A stretch of DNA of 64,000 bases from Phenylobacterium hankyongense (GTDB taxonomy: Bacteria; Pseudomonadota; Alphaproteobacteria; Caulobacterales; Caulobacteraceae): assembly GCF_003254505.1 (NCBI RefSeq), contig NZ_QFYP01000001.1, positions 1 through 64,000 on the forward strand. Direction: 5' to 3'. Both the position numbers and the translations under genes were made by a program. How positions within the stretch are numbered: the first letter of the stretch is position 1; each line of letters opens with the position of its first letter. This document shows, in pieces, positions 45,578 through 54,404 of this stretch. The notes below the pieces were generated by a model. The model saw only the letters and a list, made by a program, of their open reading frames with translations. It ran no database searches and had not been told where the DNA came from.

Positions 45578-46726
45578 TCAGGCGCTTTCGGCGGCCTGGA
45601 GGCTGTCGCGGGCCTCGCGGGAGACGCGGTCCATCTTGTCCAGCAGGTAGTCCACGTCGTCGCGGGTCGCCGAGTGCGGCTGGGTCAGGAACCGCTGCAG
45701 CAGCTTCTCCTGGAAGCGTTCGCGGTCGCGGGCGCCGCCGTCGAATTCCATGGAGTGGAAGGTGTCCACCGCCGCCCGGAAGGCCGGGAACACCCGCGCC
45801 GGCAGACCCGCCCGCTCGTAGATCGCCCGCAGGCCCAGCGGACCGGCGTCGTGGATCATCAGCCAGGTGCGGTGGTGCGGCACGCCGGCCAGTTCCGCCA
45901 CCCCCCACTCGAAGAAGGTCATGTGGCCCTGCGCCAGCGCCCGCAGCAGCAGCGAGGGGGTCAGCCGCTTGCCCTGGTTCAGGTAGCTGACGAAGCCCTT
46001 AACGTCGGCGGTGCGGCCCGCCTGATCGACCAGGTCCACCGTCGCCCGCTCGGCGGAGCCGACGGCGATCTGCAGCGCGATCTCCGGCGACACCGCGTGA
46101 TGGCTGATCAGGTGGTCGCGGACCTGCTCGCCGACCAGGGTGATCAGCCGCTCGCTGACCGACAGCGGCAGCACGGCGCGATAGGCCACCGCGGCCAGCA
46201 CCTTCTCCGAGGTGTCGAACCGGTCGATCACGCGCTGGAGCGCCTTCTCGGCGAAGTCGGCGTTGTCGTTGGCGCAGGCGGTAATTAGCGCTCGCTCGCC
46301 GCCGGCCTCGGCCAGGGCCTCGGTGACCTTGCGCGACAGCTTCGGCCGCTTGGCGATGGCCAGCTGGCGCACCGGTCCGCCCAGCCGCACGATGTCGGCG
46401 AGGTCGTCGTCGGTGAAAGCCGGCGAGAAGCTGAGCATCGGCAGCGAGATGCTCTCGACGTCGCGGGCCAGCCGCAACGCCACCTCGCGCGGGACAAGCG
46501 GCGATTCCTTCAGGGTGACGGCAAGCGCGCGCCGCACCAGCTCGGCGGCGTCGCGGGCCATGATCCCGAGGATCTCGGCGGCCAGCTCGCGCTCCTGGTC
46601 GCTCAGCGGCAGGCGCTCGATGGAACGGCAGAGTTTCTGGGCCGCGGCCGCCCGCTCGTCGGGGGTGGCCCCTTTCACGAGCGTACGGATGTCCTCTTCC
46701 GTCAACGCCGCGCGCGTCGTCGCCAT
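45578..46726 (-). CDS. DUF2336-domain protein (second copy)
   Basis: A 382-residue all-helical HEAT-like protein of the DUF2336 family, paralogous in layout to 42219-43340 (LSDQERELAAEILGIMARDAAELVRRALAVTLKESPLVPREVALRLARDV). The ATG at complement 46724-46726 is preceded by CAGGAC; the in-frame start 57 bases further up has no RBS. It may be co-transcribed with the NUDIX gene. Function is unknown. Confidence 0.85.
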   Translation of the reverse strand: MATTRAALTEEDIRTLVKGATPDERAAAAQKLCRSIERLPLSDQERELAAEILGIMARDAAELVRRALAVTLKESPLVPREVALRLARDVESISLPMLSFSPAFTDDDLADIVRLGGPVRQLAIAKRPKLSRKVTEALAEAGGERALITACANDNADFAEKALQRVIDRFDTSEKVLAAVAYRAVLPLSVSERLITLVGEQVRDHLISHHAVSPEIALQIAVGSAERATVDLVDQAGRTADVKGFVSYLNQGKRLTPSLLLRALAQGHMTFFEWGVAELAGVPHHRTWLMIHDAGPLGLRAIYERAGLPARVFPAFRAAVDTFHSMEFDGGARDRERFQEKLLQRFLTQPHSATRDDVDYLLDKMDRVSREARDSLQAAESA

Positions 46727-46907
46727 GTCCTGAGAATTCCCCCGCCCCTGCAGGACCGGAGTCCCACGAGTCGAGACTGCCATGGTTATGCTTAACGAGA
46801 GGTTGCCGGCCGAATCTGTTGATTAACCCTCGGGCGCTCCCGTCGGCCGGTAATGCTCCCCGTCCGGGCTCGCCTGGGCTAGCCTGGGGAAAACCCGGGA
46901 GGGGCGC

Positions 46908-48104
46908 GTGCTGCTGCAGGGCCTGAAGGTCGTCGAATTCGCCGCCTACATCGCCGCGCCGGGCGCGGCGGGCATCCTCGGCGACTGGGGCGCGGAGGTG
47001 ATCAAGGTCGAGCGACCGGGCGGCGATTCCATGCGGCACGTGTTCGCCGACGTGAAGGGCGAGCTGGCCGGAAACCCCACCTTCGACCTCGACAACCGCG
47101 GCAAGCGCGGGATCGTGCTCGACATCTCCAAGCCGGAAGGCCGCGACGCCTTGGCGAAGCTGGCCGCCGACGCCGACGTCTTCATCACCAATGTCCGGCC
47201 CGCGTCCCTGAAGCGCGCCGGCCTCGACGACGCCAGCCTGCGCGCCGCCAATCCCCGGCTGATCTACTGCGTGGTCACCGGCTATGGCCTGGAAGGACCC
47301 GACGCCCACAAGCCGGGCTTCGACGTCACCGCCTTCTGGGCCCGCGCCGGGGTGGCGAACATGACGGCGCCGAAGGGGACCGATCCCTTCATGCTGCGCT
47401 CGGGCTTCGGCGACCACATCACCGCGCTCGCGACCGTCTCGGCGATCCTGGCGGGTCTCTACGAGCGCGAGCGCACCGGCGTGGGACGGCTGGTGCAGAC
47501 CTCGCTGCTGGCCACCGGCGTCTACACCGTGGGATCCGACCTCGCCGTGCAGCTGAAGTTCGGCAAGCTCGCCTCCAACCGCGACCGGGCCCACCCGCTC
47601 AACCCGCTGGCCACCTTCTACAAGAGCGCCGAGGGCCGCTGGTTCGTGCACAACCCGCGCGGCGGGACCGGAGACTGGCCGACCTTCGCCGAGGTGGCCG
47701 GACGCCCGGACCTGCTCGACGATCCGCGCTTCAAGACCGGCCGCGATCGCCGCGAGAACAGCCCGCTGCTGGTCGCCGAGTTCGACGCCGCCTTCGGCGC
47801 GATGAGCTTCGAGGAGATCGCCGGCCGCCTCGACGCCGCGGACCTGGTCTGGTCGCCGGTGCAGACGCCCGCCGACGTCGCCGCCGACCCGCAGGTGGCC
47901 GCCGCCGGCGCCCTGGTGCAGGTCGAGGACGGCCAGGGCGGTACCTACGCCTCGCCGGCCGCGCCGGCCCGCTTCCCCGGCGCGGACGCCACCGTGCGCC
48001 CGCGCGCGCCGCTGCTGGGGGAACACACGCGCGAGGTGCTCGCTGAACTGGGCTACGGCCCGGGCGAGATCGAGGCCATGTTGGCGACAGGAGCGGCGGC
48101 CTAG
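46908..48104 (+). CDS. CaiB/BaiF family CoA transferase
   Basis: A 398-residue family III CoA transferase. The start LLQGLKVVEFAAYIAAPGAAGILGDWGAEVIKVERPGGD, the segment LDNRGKRGIVLDISKPEGR and the catalytic Asp D139 in KPGFDVTAFWARAG are diagnostic. It moves CoA between carboxylic acids, with a covalent aspartyl-CoA step; the substrate is unknown. The GTG start has GGGAGGGG upstream. Only 15 bases separate it from the Anbu gene. Confidence 0.92.
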   Translation: MLLQGLKVVEFAAYIAAPGAAGILGDWGAEVIKVERPGGDSMRHVFADVKGELAGNPTFDLDNRGKRGIVLDISKPEGRDALAKLAADADVFITNVRPASLKRAGLDDASLRAANPRLIYCVVTGYGLEGPDAHKPGFDVTAFWARAGVANMTAPKGTDPFMLRSGFGDHITALATVSAILAGLYERERTGVGRLVQTSLLATGVYTVGSDLAVQLKFGKLASNRDRAHPLNPLATFYKSAEGRWFVHNPRGGTGDWPTFAEVAGRPDLLDDPRFKTGRDRRENSPLLVAEFDAAFGAMSFEEIAGRLDAADLVWSPVQTPADVAADPQVAAAGALVQVEDGQGGTYASPAAPARFPGADATVRPRAPLLGEHTREVLAELGYGPGEIEAMLATGAAA

Positions 48105-48119
48105 CCGCCAGACGGACCC

Positions 48120-48857
48120 ATGACCTATTGCCTTGGCGTTCTGCTGGCGGAGGGCTTGGTGCTGGCCTCCGATTCCCGGTCCAACGCCGGCGTCGACCAG
48201 ATCGCCAGCGTGCGGAAGCTGAACCTGATGCCGCCCGCGACCGACCGGGTGATCGCCATCCAGTCCGCCGGCAACCTCGCCACCAGCCAGGCGGTGGTGA
48301 CCAGCCTTCACGAGGCCTTCGGATCGGGCGACGGCGCGCGCGACCTGCGGCTCGCCAAGACCATGTTCGAGGTGGCCGGCATCGTCGGCGCCCGACTGCG
48401 CGAGGTCGTGGCCGCCGACGAGAAGTTCGTCGAGCCCTACGGTGACCCCAACGCCAGCTTCCTGGTCAGCGGCCAGATCCTCGGCGAGGCGCCGCGGCTG
48501 TTCCAGATCTACTCGGCCGGCAATTCCATCGAGGCCACGGTGCGCTCGCCCTTCCTGCAGATCGGCGAGACCAAATACGGCAAGCCCATCCTCGACCGGG
48601 TGCTCACCGCCAGCACGCCCCTGAACGAGACCGCCAGGCTCGTCCTGCTGTCCTTCGACGCGACGATGCGCAGCAACCTGTCCGTCGGTCTGCCGATCGA
48701 CCTGCTGATCTATCGGGGCGACAGCTTCTCCACCGCCAACCTGGTCACGGTGGAGGACGGCGATCCGTACTGGAACACTCTGCGGCGCACCTATAGCCAA
48801 GGGCTCACGGCGCTGGTTTCGAGCCTTCCCCCGCCGCCGCCGGCCTGGGGCGCTTAG
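48120..48857 (+). CDS. Anbu-type (proteasome-like) peptidase
   Basis: A 245-residue Ntn-hydrolase of the predicted proteasome-type protease group (Anbu). The catalytic Thr would be T2 (MTYCLGVLLAEGLVLASDSRSNAGVDQIASVRKL), exposed after Met removal. The rest has the expected GNLATSQAVVTSL, ASFLVSGQI and SFDATMRSNLSVG segments. The usual operon partners (transglutaminase-like, alpha-E and ATP-grasp genes) are absent here. Function is unknown. Its stop overlaps the convergent SLT gene by 4 bases. Confidence 0.88.
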   Translation: MTYCLGVLLAEGLVLASDSRSNAGVDQIASVRKLNLMPPATDRVIAIQSAGNLATSQAVVTSLHEAFGSGDGARDLRLAKTMFEVAGIVGARLREVVAADEKFVEPYGDPNASFLVSGQILGEAPRLFQIYSAGNSIEATVRSPFLQIGETKYGKPILDRVLTASTPLNETARLVLLSFDATMRSNLSVGLPIDLLIYRGDSFSTANLVTVEDGDPYWNTLRRTYSQGLTALVSSLPPPPPAWGA

Positions 48858-49681
48858 CTCTCGCTTCGCGAATCGGAGAGCAGGCGCAGCATCTCGGTCG
48901 TGAACAGCGAGCCCGCCAGCCGGGAGCCGACGCCGGCCTGGTCGGCGGGCTGCGAGCCGCGCAGGATCATCGACACCAGGGCGTCCTGCTCGCGCATGCG
49001 GTCGGCGCGGCGGGCCGAGGCGTACTGGATGAAGGCGCCGTCGTCATTGGCCGGGACGTCCGCGGACTCCACCGGCGCGCCGGCCCCGGCGGTCTTGGTG
49101 AGGTTCGCATAGACCTCGGCCACCGAAGCCGCCCGGCCGTCCCGGTAGAAGATCGACTTGTTGGCCCGCGCCGCGTCCGGGAACAGGTGCGCCGCCGTGG
49201 CCGCCGGGCTGGCCTGCACCGCCTCGATCAGCTTCGCCGAGCCCTGCGGCCCCAGGAAGTGCGCCGCGTAGAGCTCGCCGGCCGTCGGGGGGCGTCCCAC
49301 CCGGCCCTTCAGGTAGGCGGCGTGGTCGGAGGCCAGTTCGCCGGCCATCAGCGAGGCGGCGTGCGGGTCGAGCCGCAGGTCCATGACCGCCTTGCGCGCC
49401 TCATCGCCGGTGACGTGATAGCGGCCGTCGCCGCCCTTGCTGATCAGCTCGGCGTAGCGAGCGTAGCCGTACTTCGAGCCGTGCTGTTTCAGGGTCGAGA
49501 GCCAGGTCTGCTCCACGAACTGGAAGAGGCCGGCGGCGGACGACGTGCCGGCCTTGGCGCCGGGGTTCATGCCGCTTTCGCGCCCGGCGGTCTTCATCAG
49601 GAACGAGAAATCCACGCCCGTGGCCTGGCTGGCGCGCTGGATCGCCGCCTCCACCACCCCACGGATTCCCTCGATCGCCAT
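48854..49681 (-). CDS. Lytic transglycosylase-like (SLT-fold) protein
   Basis: A 275-residue protein with an N-terminal SLT domain: the catalytic Glu is E35 in TAGRESGMNPGAKAGTSSAAGLFQFVEQTW, followed by DPHAASLMAGELA and PTAGELYAAHFLGPQG. The C-terminal part is low-complexity and ends SESQ-like without a second domain. No signal peptide is visible, so it may be exported by another route or be flagellum/pilus associated (related to PleA-type proteins of Caulobacter, a guess). I chose the ATG with CAGGAG 10 bases upstream. A near-perfect CtrA box lies 24-38 bases before it. Confidence 0.82.
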   Translation of the reverse strand: MAIEGIRGVVEAAIQRASQATGVDFSFLMKTAGRESGMNPGAKAGTSSAAGLFQFVEQTWLSTLKQHGSKYGYARYAELISKGGDGRYHVTGDEARKAVMDLRLDPHAASLMAGELASDHAAYLKGRVGRPPTAGELYAAHFLGPQGSAKLIEAVQASPAATAAHLFPDAARANKSIFYRDGRAASVAEVYANLTKTAGAGAPVESADVPANDDGAFIQYASARRADRMREQDALVSMILRGSQPADQAGVGSRLAGSLFTTEMLRLLSDSRSES

Positions 49682-49704
49682 GCCTGACTCCTGGGCCAGC
49701 ATGG

Positions 49705-49719
49705 TTAACGGGCCGCTAA
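49705..49719 (-). promoter_or_regulatory. CtrA-like box upstream of the SLT gene
   Basis: On the minus strand TTAG-N7-TTAA followed by CCAT, one mismatch from the CtrA consensus TTAA-N7-TTAA(C). It lies inside a larger dyad CATGGTTA-N9-TAACCATG and 24-38 bases upstream of the SLT start, where it could overlap the promoter. Confidence 0.5.
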
Positions 49720-49791
49720 CCATGCCGCGAAGGTCGCCTCGGGTGGTCGTGAGGGTCCTTACAGGAGGACTTGCCAGCGGAGTTCACCCAT

Positions 49792-49803
49792 GTAATTTAT
49801 TAC
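49792..49803. promoter_or_regulatory. Short dyad upstream of tonB
   Basis: GTAAT-TT-ATTAC, an AT-rich palindrome in an otherwise GC-rich stretch, 24 bases before the chosen tonB start. It may be a -10 or an iron-type operator; it does not match a consensus I am sure of. Confidence 0.3.
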
Positions 49804-49827
49804 GCATGTGAACCACAGGAGCGCGCC

Positions 49828-50514
49828 GTGATCCTCCGTCAGTCCCTGCCCGTCGCACCCGCCCCGCATCGCCACCGCCTTCCGCCCCATTTCCGCATGG
49901 CGGTGGGCGTCTCGGTCGCCCTGCATCTCGCGGCCGGCTCCTATGTCGTCTACATGAAGTTCAACTCGCCGCCGCAGCTTCCGCCACCGGCGGAGCGCAT
50001 CATCCAGGTCCCGATCATCGACTGGCCGGCGAAGCCGCCGGAGGCGCCGCCGGTCGCCAAGCCGGTGACGCCGCTTCATCCGCCGATCCAGCGCAACCTG
50101 CCGATTCCCGAGCCGGTCCCGGTGGCGCCGATCGACAGGCTCACGCCCCCGGCCATCGAGCCGGTCCGGACCCTGGACCCGCCGCCACCTCCTCCGGAGG
50201 CCGCGCCGAGCGCGCACAGCGTCATCCAGCCCACCTGGCTGCGCAAACCCAGCGCCGAGGACATGGCCCGCTACTACCCCGAGCGCGCCCAGCGCCGCGG
50301 CCTCGTGGGCGCCGCCACCCTCGCCTGCTCGGTCACCGCGGCGGGCCAGGTGCGGGACTGCCGCGTCGCCGCGGAGACCCCGGCCAACGAGGGCTTCGGC
50401 GACGCCGCCCTGAAGCTCGCCCGGTTCTTCCGCATGAGCCCGCAGACCCTGGACGGTCGGCCGGTCGACGGCGGCGTGGTCAACATCCCGATCCGCTTCA
50501 ACCTGGCGGGCTAG
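49828..50514 (+). CDS. tonB: Energy transducer TonB
   Basis: A 228-residue inner-membrane-anchored protein that passes proton-motive energy to outer-membrane receptors. A membrane anchor (about 21-41, [21 protein letters not shown]) is followed by a long Pro-rich periplasmic rod and a C-terminal TonB domain ([32 protein letters not shown] ... RFFRMSP). The GTG start has AGGAG 6 bases upstream; an earlier TTG would add 19 residues. No exbB/exbD is adjacent. It may serve receptors such as the one at 21630-24671, if that one still responds to TonB. Confidence 0.88.
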   Translation: MILRQSLPVAPAPHRHRLPPHFRMAVGVSVALHLAAGSYVVYMKFNSPPQLPPPAERIIQVPIIDWPAKPPEAPPVAKPVTPLHPPIQRNLPIPEPVPVAPIDRLTPPAIEPVRTLDPPPPPPEAAPSAHSVIQPTWLRKPSAEDMARYYPERAQRRGLVGAATLACSVTAAGQVRDCRVAAETPANEGFGDAALKLARFFRMSPQTLDGRPVDGGVVNIPIRFNLAG

Positions 50515-51680
50515 TAGCTCTTCGGCAGCTTCAGCACGCGTTCGGCGATGTAGTTGAAGACCATCTCGCGGCTGATCGGCGCGAGCCGGGCGATCATCGA
50601 CTCGCGGAAGTAGCGCTCGACGTCGAATTCCTTGGCGTAGCCCATGCCGCCGTGGGTCAGCACCGCGGTCTCGCAGGCGTTGAAACCGGCCTCGCCGCCG
50701 AGGTACTTCGCGGCGTTGGCCTCCGCCCCGCACTCCCGGCCGGCGTCGAACAGGGCCGCGGCCTTGAAGGCCATCAGGTTGGCGGCTTCCAGCTCCGCCC
50801 AGGCCTTGGCGAGCGGATGGGCCACGCCCTGGTTCTGGCCGATCGGCCGGCCGAACACCACGCGTTCCCGGGCGTAGGCCGCGGCCCGCTTCAGCGCCGC
50901 CCGGCCGAGGCCCACGGCCTCCGCCCCGAACAGCACCCGCTCGGGGTTCAGCCCCTCCAGCAGGTAGTAGAAGCCCCGCCCTTCCTCGCCCACCAGGTCG
51001 TCGGCCGGGACCGGCAGGTTGTCGATGAAGACGCTGTTCGACTCCACCGCCTTGCGGCCCATCTTCGGGATCGGAGTGGCCTGGATCCGGCTGCGGTCGA
51101 AGTCGGTGTAGAACAGGCTGAGGCCCTCGGTGGACTTCTTCACCTGGTCGCGCGGCGTGGTGCGGGCGATGATCAGGATCTTGTTGGCCCGCTGGGCCGA
51201 GGTGGTCCACACCTTCCGCCCGTGGATGAGATAGCCGTCGTTGGTGCGCTCGGCGCGGGTGGTCAGGCTGGTGGTGTCGAGGCCCGCGTCCGGCTCGGTG
51301 ATGCCGATGCAGAGCTTGTCTTCGCCCGAGATCAGCCGGGGGATCAGCCGCTTCTTCTGGTCCTCGGTCCCGAACTTCGCCAGCGGCATGGGGCCGAAGA
51401 TGTTCAGGTGCAGGGCGCTGGCGCCGGTGAACCCCGCCCCGGACTCGGTCACCGCCTGCATGGCGATCGCCGCCTCGGTCAGCCCCAGGCCCGAGCCGCC
51501 CAGCGCCACCGGCATCGCCGCGCCCAGCCAGCCCGCTTCGGCCATCGCGGCGACGAAGTCCTCCGGGAACCGGCCGCTCTCGTCGGTTCGCCGCCAGTAG
51601 TCGGCGTCGAAGCGCGAACAGAGCCGCAGCACGCCCTCGCGGATCGCCTCCTGCTCGTCGGTGAACCAGAAGCCGTTCAT
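50511..51680 (-). CDS. Acyl-CoA dehydrogenase
   Basis: A 389-residue flavoenzyme of beta-oxidation type. Family features are the N-terminal helical domain, [20 protein letters not shown] (FAD/substrate loop), [43 protein letters not shown] and the C-terminal [31 protein letters not shown]. The catalytic Glu is probably in the last segment or in [13 protein letters not shown]. Its start overlaps the ThiO-like stop (ATGA), and its stop overlaps the convergent tonB stop by 4 bases. Confidence 0.92.
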   Translation of the reverse strand: MNGFWFTDEQEAIREGVLRLCSRFDADYWRRTDESGRFPEDFVAAMAEAGWLGAAMPVALGGSGLGLTEAAIAMQAVTESGAGFTGASALHLNIFGPMPLAKFGTEDQKKRLIPRLISGEDKLCIGITEPDAGLDTTSLTTRAERTNDGYLIHGRKVWTTSAQRANKILIIARTTPRDQVKKSTEGLSLFYTDFDRSRIQATPIPKMGRKAVESNSVFIDNLPVPADDLVGEEGRGFYYLLEGLNPERVLFGAEAVGLGRAALKRAAAYARERVVFGRPIGQNQGVAHPLAKAWAELEAANLMAFKAAALFDAGRECGAEANAAKYLGGEAGFNACETAVLTHGGMGYAKEFDVERYFRESMIARLAPISREMVFNYIAERVLKLPKSY

Positions 51681-52711
51681 GCGCCCCCCCGAAACCGCGC
51701 AGGGTCCAGCCTGCCGGCATAGGGGCCAAGCTCACGCCCGGTCACGCAAGCGGCGATGGTCTGCGCCACCAGCGGCGCCAGCAGCCAGCCGTTGCGCCGC
51801 GCGCCCGTCGCCAGAAGCACGCCGGGCGTCGCGCTCGCGCCCACCAGCGGCAGGCCGTCCGGCGTCGCCGCCCGCACCCCGGCGAACAGCTCGTGCGGCG
51901 CGCCCGCGACCGCCGGGAACAGCCGCGCGCCGGCCGCGGCCAGCGGCTCGACCTTGGCGGGGTCGATCGCCGGGTCCGCCACGCCCGGCTCCATGGTCGC
52001 GCCGATCGCCAGCCCGCCCTCGGCCGGCACGGCGTAGACGCCCTCGCCGCGCACCGTCACGCCGCCGCCCCTTGGCGCGGCGATCCGCAGGATGTGGCCC
52101 TTGATCGGCGTCAGCACCGCCAACTCCGGCGCCAGGTCGGCGAGGCCTTGGGCCGCGCCGGTGGCGATCACCAGGATGTCCGCCGCCCCGCGGTCGGCGA
52201 CGGCCTCCCGGCGGAACGCGACGCCCGCGGCGGCCGCCGCCAATCTCAGCGCCGCGAGCCCCGCGCGAGGGTCCAGCCGCCAGTCCTCGCGGCTGAGCAG
52301 CATGGCCTCGAGCGCACCCGACAGGCCGGGCGCCAGGTCCTCGGCGGTCGTGCGCGGGAGTTCGGTGGGATGCAGCCCGAGGCGCGTCACGCCGGCCGCC
52401 ACCTCGGCGATCCACGCGCCCCGCCCGGCGGCCAGGGCGCCCGCCCGGTCGAGCCTCACGCCGGACCGCGCCTCCAGGGCCGGCCAGAGGTCGCGCGCGG
52501 CCAGCAACAGGTCGAAGTGCGCCGCCGCCTCCGCATCGAGCACCGCCTCGAACACCGGCGCCAGCATGCCGGCCGCCACGCCGGAGGCGTTGGCGAAGGG
52601 TTCGGCCGGATCCCAGACCGTGACCTCGCAGCCCGCATCGGCCAGCGCCAGGGCGCAGCTCAGCCCCAGCGCGCCCGCCCCCGCCACCGTCACCTTCGCC
52701 GCGCTTTGCAT
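51677..52711 (-). CDS. FAD-dependent amine oxidase, ThiO (glycine oxidase)-like
   Basis: A 344-residue DAO-family enzyme with the FAD loop VTVAGAGALGLSCALALADAG at the N-terminus, the family motif SGVAAGMLAPVFEA, GHILRIAAP and the C-terminal ATPDGLPLVG ... LLATGARRNGWLLAP. ThiO oxidises glycine for thiazole synthesis. No thiS, thiG or thiE is adjacent, so other amine substrates are possible. It is translationally coupled to the acyl-CoA dehydrogenase, an odd pairing. Confidence 0.82.
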   Translation of the reverse strand: MQSAAKVTVAGAGALGLSCALALADAGCEVTVWDPAEPFANASGVAAGMLAPVFEAVLDAEAAAHFDLLLAARDLWPALEARSGVRLDRAGALAAGRGAWIAEVAAGVTRLGLHPTELPRTTAEDLAPGLSGALEAMLLSREDWRLDPRAGLAALRLAAAAAGVAFRREAVADRGAADILVIATGAAQGLADLAPELAVLTPIKGHILRIAAPRGGGVTVRGEGVYAVPAEGGLAIGATMEPGVADPAIDPAKVEPLAAAGARLFPAVAGAPHELFAGVRAATPDGLPLVGASATPGVLLATGARRNGWLLAPLVAQTIAACVTGRELGPYAGRLDPARFRGGA

Positions 52712-52747
52712 GCGCCTAACGAGCGGTCCGGACAGCGAAAATCAAGA

Positions 52748-52772
52748 GGAACCGGCTCAGACCACGCGGGTT
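52748..52772 (+). promoter_or_regulatory. EcfG (SigT)-type general-stress promoter
   Basis: GGAAC at 52748-52752 and GTT at 52770-52772 with 17 bases between, matching the alphaproteobacterial EcfG consensus GGAAC-N16/17-(C)GTT. It lies 50 bases before the hemerythrin start codon. Confidence 0.65.
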
Positions 52773-52821
52773 CAATGGCCAGTCGGGGCGATCCTGCCCT
52801 ATCCGAACACGGAGAGCGACC

Positions 52822-53388
52822 ATGGCCACAGCCACTACCTCGAGCGGCGGCAAGAAGAGCGCCTCGACGAAATCCGCCGCCAAAAGGGCGCCTGCGAAGA
52901 AGACCGCCGCCTCCGCCGCCCGCGCGCAAGACGCCGTCGCCCTGCTGAAGGCCGACCACCGCGCGGTCGAAAAGCTGTTCAGCCAGTTCGAACAGGCCAA
53001 GGACGACGACCGCAAGGGGCAGATCGCCGCCCAGATCTGCATGGAGCTGCGCGTCCATACCCAGATCGAGGAGGAGATCTTCTACCCCACGAGCCGCGAA
53101 TTCCTGAAGGACGACGACATCGTCGACGAGGCGGTGGTCGAGCATGCCGCCGCCAAGGACCTGATCGCCGAGATCGAGGCCATGCAGCCCGGCGAAGACC
53201 TCTTCGACGCCAAGGTCACCGTGTTGCAGGAGCAGATCGAGCACCACGTCGAGGAGGAGGAAAAGGAATTCTTCCCGCAGGTCCAGAAGACCGACATGGA
53301 CCTGAAAGCCATCGGCCAGCAGATGAAGGCCCGCAAGGATGAGCTGATGGCGCAGATAGATGGTGGCCAAGGCCGCGCCGTCCAGTAG
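52822..53388 (+). CDS. Hemerythrin HHE-domain protein
   Basis: A 188-residue protein: a Lys/Ala/Ser-rich histone-like tail (residues 7-34), then a four-helix hemerythrin bundle. The expected diiron ligands are in LLKADHRAVEKLFSQFE, ELRVHTQIEEEIFYP, VVEHAAAKDLIAEIE and QIEHHVEEEEKEFFPQ. It may bind oxygen, nitric oxide or iron; the tail could contact DNA. The upstream EcfG-type promoter suggests general stress control, as for similar genes in other alphaproteobacteria. Confidence 0.9.
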   Translation: MATATTSSGGKKSASTKSAAKRAPAKKTAASAARAQDAVALLKADHRAVEKLFSQFEQAKDDDRKGQIAAQICMELRVHTQIEEEIFYPTSREFLKDDDIVDEAVVEHAAAKDLIAEIEAMQPGEDLFDAKVTVLQEQIEHHVEEEEKEFFPQVQKTDMDLKAIGQQMKARKDELMAQIDGGQGRAVQ

Positions 53389-53599
53389 GCCGACCGGGCG
53401 GATGGCCGAAGCCCTCGATCCGCCCTGCCGCCAGCGGTGGACGAACCGGCGACGTTCGTCCGCCGCGAGGCGTGCGGCCGTCACCGCCATATCGCCGCTT
53501 CGGTCGCGCCGCGAGCAGTTCGGCGACGTCGGCGCCGCCTAGGCTTGGCCGTCGTTCGCCTCTAGGCTCGTCATGTCGCCGCCAGGCCGCAGGTGAAAA

Positions 53600-54394
53600 A
53601 TGATCCCCTCCGTCAAGGTGCGTTACGAGGACCGCCATGGCGGCCGCGTGGCCTTCGTCTGCATCGACCGGCCGGAGAAGCTCAACAGCCTCTCGGCGGA
53701 GATCATGCGCGCCTTCACCGACCTGTTCCACGGCCTGGCCGCCGACCTCCACCTGCGCGCCGTCGTGCTGACCGGCGCGGGATCAAAGGCCTTCATCGGC
53801 GGCGCCGACATCCAGGAGATGGCCGCGCTTTCCGGACCGGCCGAAGCGCGGGCCTTCATCGCCCTGGTGCACGGCTGCTGCCGCGCGATCCGCGCCGTTC
53901 CGGTCCCGGTGATCGCCCGGATCAACGGCTTCTGCCTCGGCGCCGGCCTGGAGGTGGCCGCGTCCTGTGACCTGCGCCTGGCCGCCGACACCGCGGTGTT
54001 CGGGATGCCCGAGGTCAAGCTCGGCCTGCCGTCGGTGGTGGAGGCCGCGCTCCTGCCGTCGCTGATCGGCTGGGGCCGCGCGCGGCGCATCCTCTACACC
54101 GGCGAGACCTTCGGAGCGGCCGAGGCCCTGGCCTGGGGCCTGGTGGAGGAGGTGCACGCGCAGGCGCTGATGGACGCCGCCGTCGAGGACCTGATCGACA
54201 AGCTGCTGGACGCCGAACCGCGCGCCGTCCAGCTGCAGAAGGCGCTGATGCAGCGCTGGGAGGAACTCCCTGTCTCCGGCGCGATCCAGGCCGGGATCGA
54301 AGCCTTCGAGGACGCCTGGACGACCGACGAGCCGTCGCGCGCCATGGCCGCCTTCCTGGCTCGCCGGCAGTCGGCCAAGAAGTCCGGGCGCTGA
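53600..54394 (+). CDS. Enoyl-CoA hydratase/isomerase family protein
   Basis: A 264-residue crotonase-fold enzyme. The oxyanion-hole segment is AFIGGADIQEM; both crotonase glutamates are present, in GFCLGAGLEVAASCD and in FGMPEVKLGLPSVVEAALLP. The second helix end (VEAALLPSLIGWGRARRILYTGE) matches hydratases. It would hydrate a 2-enoyl-CoA, but the substrate is undefined. It starts with ATG after a short AT patch. No other beta-oxidation gene is adjacent apart from the acyl-CoA dehydrogenase 2 kb away. Confidence 0.9.
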   Translation: MIPSVKVRYEDRHGGRVAFVCIDRPEKLNSLSAEIMRAFTDLFHGLAADLHLRAVVLTGAGSKAFIGGADIQEMAALSGPAEARAFIALVHGCCRAIRAVPVPVIARINGFCLGAGLEVAASCDLRLAADTAVFGMPEVKLGLPSVVEAALLPSLIGWGRARRILYTGETFGAAEALAWGLVEEVHAQALMDAAVEDLIDKLLDAEPRAVQLQKALMQRWEELPVSGAIQAGIEAFEDAWTTDEPSRAMAAFLARRQSAKKSGR

Positions 54395-54404
54395 GGGGCG
54401 CTGG

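Noticed and set aside
46793-46836. Possible CtrA sites (TTAAC motifs) upstream of the CoA transferase and DUF2336 genes
   Set aside because: Half-site spacing does not fit TTAA-N7-TTAA.
53389-53599. Possible gene between hemerythrin and enoyl-CoA hydratase
   Set aside because: No frame has a recognisable protein pattern or RBS; left as intergenic.
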